From Chara braunii (taxonomy: Eukaryota; Streptophyta; Charophyceae; Charales; Characeae), in the NCBI GenBank assembly GCA_003427395.1, contig BFEA01000227.1:523520-560895 (forward strand): a stretch of 37,376 nucleotides of DNA. Reading direction: 5' to 3'. The notes beneath the pieces are model-generated. The model worked only from the letters and a program-made list of their open reading frames with translations, had not been told where the DNA came from and did no database searches. The position numbers and the translations under genes are program-made. This document shows positions 1 to 8,518 of this stretch, in pieces (position 1 is the first letter of the stretch; each line of letters starts with the position of its first letter).

Positions 1-68
1 CAGGCACAGTACTCTGCATCAGCTTCGCGGCTTCCACCATACGTTCAATCACTGTGCGTAGAGAGTCA

Positions 69-520
69 GGGCATACTCACACGGGGACCAAATGAACCAA
101 AATCCCAAAATTTGAGGCATTTTTGTGGTCACACGGGGTTGGCCCTGTACCCAAAGGCCTCAAATCGTGACCAAATGTCAGCGGCCTGCGAGGCCGCGGG
201 GGTACCCTTTTTGAGACCACCTCCAGAGGTGGTCTCAAATGACTTTCGTTTCGTTTCCTCAATTTGTAGAAAATCGTAGAAGAATAAGACAACCAGCCCA
301 AGTTGTTTTTCTTTTCTTTTTTCTTTTTTTCCTTCTTTTTTCTTTGGTGTCCCCTCGTGTGGCCACACGACCTTGCCCTGAGTGCGAAGTGTCAGGGTTG
401 CGACTTCGTCCTTTCTGGACGAAGTCCGCACGTGTGACCACACAGGGACCAAATGACCCAAATAACCGTACCCAGATGCCTCAAATTTTTGGTTCTTTTG
501 GTCCCCGTGTGAGTATGCCC
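69..520. mobile_element. 452 bp TIR element, non-autonomous, TSD TCA
   Basis: The two ends are inverted copies of about 50 bp. They begin GGGCATACTCACACGGGGAC at 69 and end with its complement at 520. TCA sits directly outside both ends (66-68 and 521-523), which fits a 3 bp target-site duplication. The interior has a near-perfect hairpin (210-239), a CT-rich tract (about 300-345) and a second hairpin-like block with CACGTGTGACCACA-type sequence. No transposase frame is present. GGG...CCC ends with 3 bp duplications are typical of PIF/Harbinger-like MITEs, although those usually target TWA, so the superfamily is open. Confidence 0.75.
210..239. repeat. Perfect 14 bp hairpin inside the TIR element
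   Basis: Arms TTTGAGACCACCTC and GAGGTGGTCTCAAA enclose a 2-base loop. The inner ACCACCTC/GAGGTGGT core recurs in a separate hairpin at 1303-1328 with different outer bases, so it is probably a family motif rather than chance. Confidence 0.8.
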
Positions 521-613
521 TCAGTCGCCCTTGCCCTCTATCTACCCTCCTCCTGCTCGAGGCCAGGCCCAATACTCTATACAGTAGATCGGCCGCGAGC
601 TGCAACTGACCCG

Positions 614-776
614 GGGCCAAGTCCCACTAGCAGCGTTGAGTTGCCCGAACGCCTGAATCTGGACGTGTTTGTGGGGATGTGTGGTTGACGACAGTCAGTG
701 CAATTTCTGCACATCTTCACAAACACGTCCAGATTCATCCGTTGCGGAAACTCAACGCTGCTAGTGGACTTGGCCC
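614..776. mobile_element. Foldback MITE, GGGCCAAGTCCC ends, TSD CCG
   Basis: The element starts GGGCCAAGTCCCACTAGCAG and ends with the inverse complement. The arms run about 65-70 bp each, including a GAATCTGGACGTGTTTGTG block on both sides, around a loop near 685-710. CCG lies at 611-613 and 777-779. The ends match the shorter MITEs near 32.84, 33.29 and 34.39 kb, but the interior is different and longer. It has no coding capacity. Confidence 0.8.
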
Positions 777-857
777 CCGAGCGACTTGAACGGCAACCGT
801 GTGCAGCTTGACTTTCGATGCACAACAAAAACTAGCTAAGGGCCTTTTATGGCAAAC

Positions 858-968
858 TACCCTTCTTCCGCCGAATACAACGTTCGGTCATTATAGCTGT
901 ATTTAGACTGAAAGATATCCCAAGTTCACCTACAATGACCGTACGTTGTATTCGGGGGAAGACTGTAG
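858..968. mobile_element. Inverted-repeat element around 865-961
   Basis: A 28 bp arm at 865-892 is repeated in inverted form at 934-961 with about two mismatches. The core is CCGAATACAACGT followed by CGGTCATT. The spacer is about 40 bp. The flanks continue to pair weakly (CTAC...TCTTCC). This looks like a third small foldback or MITE, but no target duplication could be fixed. Confidence 0.55.
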
Positions 969-1071
969 CTAAAATTTGATGGTTGGGCCAGTCTCACGAG
1001 GCAGGGAAAGTGCCAAAAGCAGCAAACGGGGTATCAAAATGTCAGGGGCCTGGCGGGCCACGGAGAAGGGC

Positions 1072-1095
1072 TTTTTTTTTTTTTTTTTTTTTTTT
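1072..1095. repeat. Poly(T) tract
   Basis: A run of 24 T follows a segment (about 1035-1070) that resembles 165-205 of the first TIR element (AATGTCAGSGGCCTGSGRGGCC). The block may be a diverged relative of that element. Confidence 0.6.
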
Positions 1096-1302
1096 GGGAA
1101 AAAGTAAGGAATCCATTATCATGATAAAACACGAGGCCGGGAATCCCTCACAAACAACCCGGAATGAAAAACACTGACAAACCTGGGAGTAGTGCCCAGG
1201 AGGAAAGTGGGTTTTACCCCAACAACACTTGGCAGAGCCTGAACCCAAAACAAGAGTCCGGCAGGCCTTTGCTTGCCCAAGAACAACCGAGGAAGGGCAT
1301 TT

Positions 1303-1328
1303 TGCTACCACCTCTGGAGGTGGTAGCA
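1303..1328. repeat. Perfect 12 bp hairpin sharing the ACCACCTC core
   Basis: Arms TGCTACCACCTC and GAGGTGGTAGCA surround TG. It is followed directly by a T-rich tract ending in CAG at 1346-1348. See the related hairpin at 210-239. Confidence 0.8.
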
Positions 1329-1348
1329 TTTTTTTTTTTTTTTTCAGT

Positions 1349-1575
1349 TCAACCAGCATGAGCAAGTGCTCCAACAACAACAACAACAACAGTTGCAAGT
1401 CTGCTGGCAACAAGAGATGGAGAAACTGCAATGCCAACACAGTCAGACCAGCATGTTGGGCTTGCAGAGCACCCAGGAGCAACACTGCCTGCTGCTGACC
1501 GATACTGACCAGACACAGGCCCAGCTGCAGGAACAGGAGCCCCACGAACATGGATACCTCGGCGCCTGCCAATGA
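1349..1575 (+). CDS. Gln-rich putative exon upstream of unknown ORF
   Basis: From 1349 one frame reads a Gln-rich peptide (FNQHEQVL, seven Gln, then LQVCWQQEMEKLQCQHSQ) to a TGA at 1573-1575. The poly(T)-CAG immediately before it (1329-1348) is a textbook-looking 3' splice acceptor, so this could be an internal exon rather than a start. There is no ATG near its beginning; the first possible starts are non-ATG. It overlaps the next ORF by 26 bases in another frame, which suggests a frameshift or an alternative splice join. The CAA repeat is low complexity and could exaggerate coding appearance. No family recognised. Confidence 0.35.
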
Positions 1576-2578
1576 CAGTCCGGCCTTGATTGGGGACCAG
1601 GTGTTGGGGCTACATCACCCCCAGTCTACTGACACGGACATGGACGCAGCCCCCACCCCCCCTGCCGAGTCACTCAAAGCCAATGGCGACGTCAAACAAA
1701 AGTTCCGCTTCCGCTTCCTGACGGACTGGACTTTGATGAAAATTTCATCCTTAACATATGACAGGCCAGCTGATAAATTAAAGACTTGTCACTGCGAAGA
1801 AGCAAAAAAAGTCCTGATGCACAGCCCCAGAATCCTTGCCACGGTCCAAAAATATGACGACACCTCAGCAATCGACTGGATGGACGTGGGGGCAGCCATT
1901 GTCTTCGTGGTCAATGAGTTCCTAGACAAAATAGAACAATTTGCAAAAAATCTAACTGCACTCACAGATCACATCGGACGACCCCAAAACCGACACCTGC
2001 AGGAAGAAGTGTTCATGCACGAGGGTCTGGCGTGGCCCAAAACCCTGGTACACAAACTCTGCAACACACTCTATGGGACTCTGCTGACAGTAGACAGACT
2101 GCTTACTCCAGAAAGGGCAACACAACAGCAACAGTTAACAAAGGGACAGCCTGTAAATCCCGACCAAACTCAGGACCAACTAGCAATCACCCAATTGGGA
2201 GCACAAGGACCTCTCCTTGATTGTCAGGCCCTGCTACACCCCTCCCCACTCCGACTCAGACACTCGGACATAATGCTAGATGACGACGATTCCGACGATT
2301 CCACAGAACTACAGGAGGCTGACGAGGACACCTTCGACACTTTGGCAATTGAAGTACCAAAAAGACTGAAGGATCTGGTCAGACTCCAAGAAGACGAGAG
2401 TATCCCTCTCGTTGCACCACCCGGAGTCGCCCTCTTCCCGCTGAGAAGGGCAAAGAAAGGAGGGGAGTGGTTACTAGGTTTCAATCCACCGCCGAACCAA
2501 CTAAAGAAGGCTGCAACCCAAGCAGCACTAATTGTGGAAGAATGGAGGGGGAATCCATCCACAACAGTCATCCTTTAA
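1550..2578 (+). CDS. Hypothetical protein, 342 residues, acidic C-terminal third
   Basis: This is an uninterrupted ATG-to-TAA frame. I do not recognise a family. The N-terminal 40 residues are Pro/Asp/Ala-rich. Residues about 50-185 look globular, with mixed hydrophobic and charged sequence such as SAIDWMDVGAAIVFVVNEFL and a Leu-rich stretch (VHKLCNTLYGTLLTVDRLL). Residues about 190-225 are Gln-rich, and about 243-265 form an acidic run (MLDDDDSDDSTELQEADED). The tail is basic then hydrophobic (LFPLRRAKKGGEWLLGFN). No zinc knuckle, protease or RT motif was seen, so a gag-like origin is possible but unsupported. It may be the 3' exon of a spliced gene that includes the Gln-rich segment. An A-rich stretch follows at 2669-2724, which could mark a retroposed copy. 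Confidence 0.45.
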   Translation: MDTSAPANDSPALIGDQVLGLHHPQSTDTDMDAAPTPPAESLKANGDVKQKFRFRFLTDWTLMKISSLTYDRPADKLKTCHCEEAKKVLMHSPRILATVQKYDDTSAIDWMDVGAAIVFVVNEFLDKIEQFAKNLTALTDHIGRPQNRHLQEEVFMHEGLAWPKTLVHKLCNTLYGTLLTVDRLLTPERATQQQQLTKGQPVNPDQTQDQLAITQLGAQGPLLDCQALLHPSPLRLRHSDIMLDDDDSDDSTELQEADEDTFDTLAIEVPKRLKDLVRLQEDESIPLVAPPGVALFPLRRAKKGGEWLLGFNPPPNQLKKAATQAALIVEEWRGNPSTTVIL

Positions 2579-2737
2579 CCACCAGTACCTACCGGTTGTC
2601 AAGGCCCATGGCTCAGGCTACCGGTAGCCCGGTCATTGCCGGGCCTCAAACTTTATTGTCGAGGGGGAACACAAAAAAAACATACAACATTCTACCAAAA
2701 AAAAACAAAAACAAAAAAAAAAAACGAGACATGCCCA

Positions 2738-2862
2738 ACGAGAATGAATCTTCCTCGATAAAGAGGAAGATTCATTCTCGTGAGAGAGGGAGAGAGAGGG
2801 CGTCAGCCAACATCTGACGCCGAGTTTGGTCCACCAAACTCGGCGTCAGATGTCGGCTGACG

Positions 2863-2925
<63 letters not shown>

Positions 2926-2926
2926 N

Positions 2927-2972
<46 letters not shown>

Positions 2973-3003
2973 GCCAACGTTGAAATGCAAATGAATCTTC
3001 CGC
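2738..3003. mobile_element. (GA)n/(CT)n foldback element, copy 1
   Basis: It opens with a perfect 19 bp hairpin (2738-2756 against 2763-2781, arms containing GAATGAATCTTCC). A second, nearly perfect palindrome with 48 bp arms (about 2783-2830 and 2833-2880) is centred on 2831-2832 and carries CGTCAGCC...GGCTGACG. The right arm runs into a long (CT)n tract (2864-2969), then AATGAATCTTCCGCG (2989-3003), the inverse of the left GGAAGATTCATT. The architecture is the same as the two foldbacks at 30.3-30.7 kb. No protein is encoded. Confidence 0.65.
2864..2969. repeat. (CT)n microsatellite
   Basis: About 53 CT units, with one N at 2926. It forms the expanded right arm of the foldback; the left arm carries only about 18 bases of GA. 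Confidence 0.95.
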
Positions 3004-3445
3004 GTTATCGTTGAAATTACCAATGTTAGTGTTGCTGGTAAGAGCAGACACCACTAACCCTGGGTAGGGACTCCATCTATTGGTGGGGAGCGTCACCTGC
3101 TGGAAACCGGGTCCAACGTCCCTTTTACATTGTCTTTGTTTCTTTATAAAATTATGTAGAGATAAAAACTGCCTCTTCAGCCAAACCAGGCCGTCAGATA
3201 CAACTATTAAATCTAGCAAAGAATTGTCTCCTGGAAATAGTCTAAAAAATAGCCCAACAATGTAGACAACTTTTTCTTGAGATTGCCACCAAAGCCTCAG
3301 ATATCCAATTTATATTGCATTCATACTTTATTGAGGATACCATTGCGAATCCACCATTGCTAATTGTGACGGGGGGAAGGGATCAGGAAAAATTCTGGAG
3401 ATCTGAGTGTGGTTCCTGGAGGAAGCGAAAACCAGTCTTTGAAGC

Positions 3446-4806
3446 TCAAGAGGAAGTCTCTTTAAAATTTTCTCCCTGGTCTTCCTTCCCCGGCCATTTC
3501 ACTTCTCCCAGGCTCCTTCCTTCATTTCCTCCCAGCCATTCTTGATTGAATTTTTGGATGCACTCGATTATGTCCTTTTTTTGATGAAGATGTTGTATCT
3601 TTGATCGTATTACTGACCAATGTGCTCTTATTTCTGTTTGTATAAATTGAATAATTAGTTCGGCAAATTTCATACCTTCAAGTTTTACATCTTCTCTTTC
3701 ATAGACACACCTCTTATACCATAATGTCCATAGAATGACTTTTCGACCAATTTCGAACAAATTCCTCTGAAATTATGAAAGTTGCATATCATGTGGTTCC
3801 TATTGTCCTAGTAATACGACTTTACAACCCCATGGCCAGTCAATTCCTGTCAGTGTTCTTCACACACTGTCCCATTTTTTCCATAGTAATACCGTTCCGG
3901 GACATTGGATGAATATATGCTCAATTGTTTCTCTAATTTACTTGTTGGGGAAAACAGATAGACATGCTTTACATCATGGAAGCGCCAACCCTCTTTGTTC
4001 TAGATTGATACGATTGATAAGCCAATCATTTGTTGGAAGACATCGATGAATTCTTTGCCATTGTAAAGATGAAAACTTAGCAGACTGTTTTTTATTTGAT
4101 TAAAAAAAATTATATTTCGGATGCTTTGTATATCTATGTACAAATGTCTGGACCATCGGTCCCTTATTAAAGATGCCACATCTACCTTAGGTCTATGTAG
4201 ACGATATGCTGCTTTTACTGTTACAGATTGTAGAGTACGTGGTTTACTTCTTGTGTCATTCAGCCATACCCATTCGTCCAAATCAAATGGTAGATCTGTA
4301 ATGGGGCATTTTGGTTGGAAGGCTCTCCATCCAGTGGATGCTGAGATGAAAATAACTTTAATTCTGAACATTTCATTGAATGGAAAGAACTCAAACTGCT
4401 TCTCTGATGCTAAAATGAGTAAATGATTTGTTGTGATTTTGAAGAAAGCTATTAGAGTTCCTTCCTCAAGTAAACTCATGATATGCCCCACCTTCCAAAA
4501 TTGAGGGGCTTGTGTAATTGTAACAAAATCACCTTTTTGAAACTTGACACCAATTCTCAATTCTCTGACTCATGTTAAAGGGATGAAACTAGTTACACGA
4601 TCCAAATTTTGTTCCAATTTGTGGGCATAAGTAATTATTTTTTTGAGTTGATCTGGATTTTTCCATTTTCTCCTTTGTAAATCCCAAATGTCTTTAACTC
4701 TTATGACCCCTTTCTTTACCGATTGGGACCAAGGAGGAGTGGAGCTATTATACACACAGCTATTAACATCTGTAATCCATCTGTTACCAAAAAGAGGTTG
4801 TCTCAA
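3446..4806 (-). pseudogene. LINE ORF2 C-terminal region with zf-RVT-like motif
   Basis: After a frameshift near 4.81 kb the C-terminal domain continues (ILRQPLFGN, then KKGVIRVKDIW and RTLQSVTVKAAYRLHRP). A TGA at 4570-4572 and a TAG at 4000-4002 interrupt it. At about 3870-3935 the peptide ETIEHIFIQCP followed by LLWKKWDS matches the zinc-binding zf-RVT tail found in plant LINEs. The last frame block (3760-3446) ends TGA at 3446-3448. The remaining 3445-3004 appears to be 3' untranslated sequence. Confidence 0.75.
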
Positions 4807-4828
4807 TATTTCCTAAAAACGTGTGGGT

Positions 4829-6571
4829 TTAGGTTTGTTGGGTAGTGGTAATTTCCTCTATATTTTCAAAAGAGACACTGTGTAGGATAAGGTCTCTACG
4901 TGTAACACCTTTTTCCCCTTCATTTCTCAAATGCGCGGAAGGACGAGGGATATGCCAAAATAGGTTTTCTACCCAAGTAAGAGGATGAACCTCGGGTGGT
5001 GTCTCTGAAGCCAATTTTCTGATTTGTTGTAGGGCTAGGGGTTGCCACGGCTTGTCTATATAAAAAATGAGGTCAATTATCCACTGCAGGGACAAAGCTT
5101 GACACTGTAGGGTGGGGTCCAAAATCCCTAATCCTCCTCCTGACTTAGGTTGGATAAGAATAGACCAACCCACTCTAGGAATTACCTTTTGAAGCTCGTG
5201 ATCTACTCTCCAGAGGAATGCAGTTACTTGTTTTAGGAGATGTTTGATTCTTGGTTTGCTTATTGCCCAAATTGTTGATTTGTACCAAATTGATGCAAAC
5301 ACCACATTATTTATAACCAGTGTCCTCCCTAGGAGAGAAGTGTGCTGATTCTTCCATTGATTCATTTTTTGGATTGCGGGTTTCGAAATCCATTCATCAT
5401 TTGTTGTGGGTTTGTCAGTGGCCGTCAATGATACACCTAACACTCTCATAGGGCCTTCTAATGGCAACCATTGTACCCTGGGGAATTCAGGTGGACGCCC
5501 GCCATTTGAGTGGATCCACCATCCTTGCGTTTTACTTCCCCAATTGACTGTCATATCCGAAAGCTGAGAAAATTTATCCAAAAGGTTTTTTATTTCTTCC
5601 ATATTTGCTTTTGAAACCTCTATGATTATTGTAAGGTCATCTGCAAACATTGAGGTTATTGGTATTGCCTCTTCTGGAATTCCATAAATGCTTAGTCTTT
5701 TGATATTATGATTGACTCTAAGGTTGACACCCAAGGCTTCCATTACAATAACAAAAAGAAAGGGAGTCAGAGGGTTGCCTTGCCTTACTGACCTCTTAAG
5801 ACGGATTTTAGGAGACAGCAAACCGTTCATAAGAATATGTGTGGTGGCATTAATATGTAGAATTTCAACCCATCTACGTATGTTGGGCCCAAAATTTAGT
5901 TTATGCAAACAAGCATCCAGAAATCGTCAATCCACATGATCATATGCCTTTTCAAAGTCTATAAAAACAAACGCTGCGTTTTGTTTGGTTTGTCGTGTCA
6001 CTTTGACCATTTCATTGATTAGAAGGATATTATCCTGTATGTGCCGATCTTTTATAAATCCGGTTTGTGAGGGATGAATTATATCTGTCATTACTGGGAT
6101 CATGCGATTGGCCAGAGCTTTAGTAAGCAATTTGTATACTACTGTAAGTAGAGTAATTGGTCTATAATTCTTGATATTGGATTTATCCCCCTTTTTGTAT
6201 AATAAGGTAAGGATTCCTTGACTGACGAATTCTCTCATTTGTCTTGTTTTTCATACCTCATGATAGTATTTCATCAGGTCAGGTGACAGGATGGGCCACA
6301 TGGCTTCCCAAAATTCTTTAGGCAAACCATCCACTCCTGGTGTTTTGTCTTCCTCCATCTGAATTAAGGCTGTCCAAATTTTTTCTTTAGTTATTGGTTC
6401 TTCAAGATGTTGTCGTTGTTTATCAGTAATTGACTGGAAAAATGGTTCTAAGAAGAGGGAAGTAGCTTGATCATCATCTTGGATATTTGTAGGATCTTTG
6501 GCTGATTTGAATAATTTTTTAAAGAAATCATAAGCGATTTTCAAACTTGCCGCAGATGATGCGGGTACCAA
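4829..6571 (-). pseudogene. LINE ORF2 reverse transcriptase domain, broken by stops
   Basis: The canonical non-LTR RT order is clear: KTPGVDGLPKEFW (motif 0), LTLLYKKGDKSNIKNYRPIT (motifs 1-2), GFIKDRHIQDNI, FVFIDFEKAYDHVD (motif A, catalytic Asp), VRQGNPLTPFLF (motif B, family QGDPLSP) and MFADDLTIII (motif C, the FADD catalytic pair), then the thumb with GGGLGILDP. The frame is the same as the endonuclease. In-frame TGA occurs at 6251-6253 and 5927-5929, and the block ends at TAA 4829-4831. The catalytic Asp residues of motifs A and C are kept. The 3' half (5908-4829) is open for 359 codons, so decay is moderate. Confidence 0.9.
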
Positions 6572-7049
6572 AGGATCCCTCTGAACCTCATGATTATATA
6601 AATTATCAATATAAGAACATTTAACTCACAATTTGGCCATTGCGGAAAAAGATTTATCCATTTGTCCTTCTGTCCTGAATTTTGTCAATTTGCCTCTGGT
6701 TATTTGTCCCTGCCATCGATGTTGCGCAAAAGACAATAGTTGTTTCTTGAGTTCTTGTATATCCATGTTTTGTGAAGATTCCGGGTCTTGAGATTTATAA
6801 TTCAAAATTTGTTCTTGAATTTGTATTTCCTGCAAATATTTAGTTTTTGCTTTTAATTTTGAAAATTCATTACATTTTTTTGCAAGAAAGTTTAATCCAT
6901 TGTTGAACCAAGTAATAAAGAAATCTTGTTTTTCTTCCGTGGAATATCAGTATTCTCATACATCTGCTGAGTATTTTTTTTAATTGTCATATTTTAGCAG
7001 AGATGTGTTTAATTTATAAAATTTCTTCCCCTGATCGAATTTCCTTTTG

Positions 7050-7870
7050 AAATAGAGGAGTATTGAACACATTTTATGATCCGCACCTGTCCATGGGCTT
7101 TTTGAAAAAATTGTTGCCCCTGTGAGAGATCTTTCTAGATCTTCAGATATTAGTATCAGATCTATTCTTGATCTTGATTGGAGATGGTTTCCTTGATTGA
7201 GTAAATATGTGAAAATTCTTTTCCTCGGGAAGATTCTTCAGTATGAGTCAAAAAGGCGTTCATTTTCGCATAAGGTTTGTATTATACTCTCATCTTCCTC
7301 TATATAAGGAGGGCATGGAGTAGGGATCTTCCAACGATCTAACCATCTATCTGGGGCTGCGTTGAAATTTCCTGTCATTACTAGGGGTATTCTTGCCGGA
7401 ATATGTGTTCTTATGTCTTGAAATAATCTGATTCTTTCTTCAATTTCATTTGACCCATAAACATTTATTACACATATAGTATCTGATTCAATCTTGAAGA
7501 TAGCAAATATCCATCGACCTTGTTCCTTATCTGATACCCATTGCACAATTTGTGCTCGTGATTCCAGTGGTACCCAAATTGCTACTCCTACTGACCCACT
7601 TCTTGGAGAATACGCACTGATCTTAGTAAAAGGTCAAACCATATTATGAGCCCGAGTATGAATAAGGGAATCAGTCAAATGAGTTTCTTGAATGCATATT
7701 ATGTCAGGCCATGGTCTGCCACCCACTCTTTTTAACAGTTCTAATATTGACTTTTTTTTTTCTGTGTCTGTCGTACCATTTACATTTAGAGATCTAAGAT
7801 TCAAATCTGTTGTTTTGGTTGCACGTTGCCAGGATGGGTTTTTACCATAATATGCAGTAATTGCTTTCAT
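7050..7870 (-). pseudogene. LINE ORF2 apurinic-type endonuclease domain, broken
   Basis: The APE-like nuclease nicks the target DNA in target-primed reverse transcription. Motifs in order are LNVNGTTDTEKKKSILELL, DIICIQETHLTD (catalytic Glu region), VINVYGSN, TGNFNAAPDRW (the family GDFN motif with Asp changed to Asn) and SRIDLILIS near 7150-7175. In-frame TGA codons interrupt it at 7634-7636 and 7238-7240. The second lies just before RIFP, where the family has Trp-Arg. With a lost catalytic Asp and two stops this domain cannot be active as read by the standard code. Confidence 0.85.
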
Positions 7871-8518
7871 CTTAGCCCTTTATTATGAAAGAACTTTCCC
7901 CCTTTGTGTTTTAGAAGCGGATCCATGATCCATTGTCAAGATCTCCAGCAGTTTAAAGGATTCCTCTACGAAGAATTATACTAAGAAAAGCAAGAATATC
8001 CGAGGCTGTCCACACCACATTTGCTTTAATCTTCAGATTTTGTAGGTCTAGCAAAGTTGTGTGGGAAAACCATTTCAATCCTGCCTCTTTTTGTTACTCA
8101 AAACGAACAAACGTATCCCTTTTGGCCGTATGAGCCTTGTCCCCAATTTTTATGAAAGTTGCTTGAGGACCAGGATCATAATGTTTGATTAAGAAATCTT
8201 GCATATCTCTTCTAAATGTTCGATCCCCTGCACTTTGATATTCAACATATGTAAACCATCCTCTCAATGTAACCCCTCCATATTGATCTTGGCCTAATGG
8301 AGAAAGTCCCATTTCCCATTTTTCTTTTTTTTCGGTACAGGAATGATGAGGTTGCCCTTAGATGGTTGTGGTTTAACTACTTGACCTTTTTCCAATACAT
8401 TCCTCATTCTCTGTCTTTTGCTAACTTCCTGTGTTGACCCTGTATGAGAAGTGAGTGATCTTTCTATCTGGGTTGTTATTGGACATTCCTCTTGGTTAGG
8501 TTGTTGTATATGCGTTTG

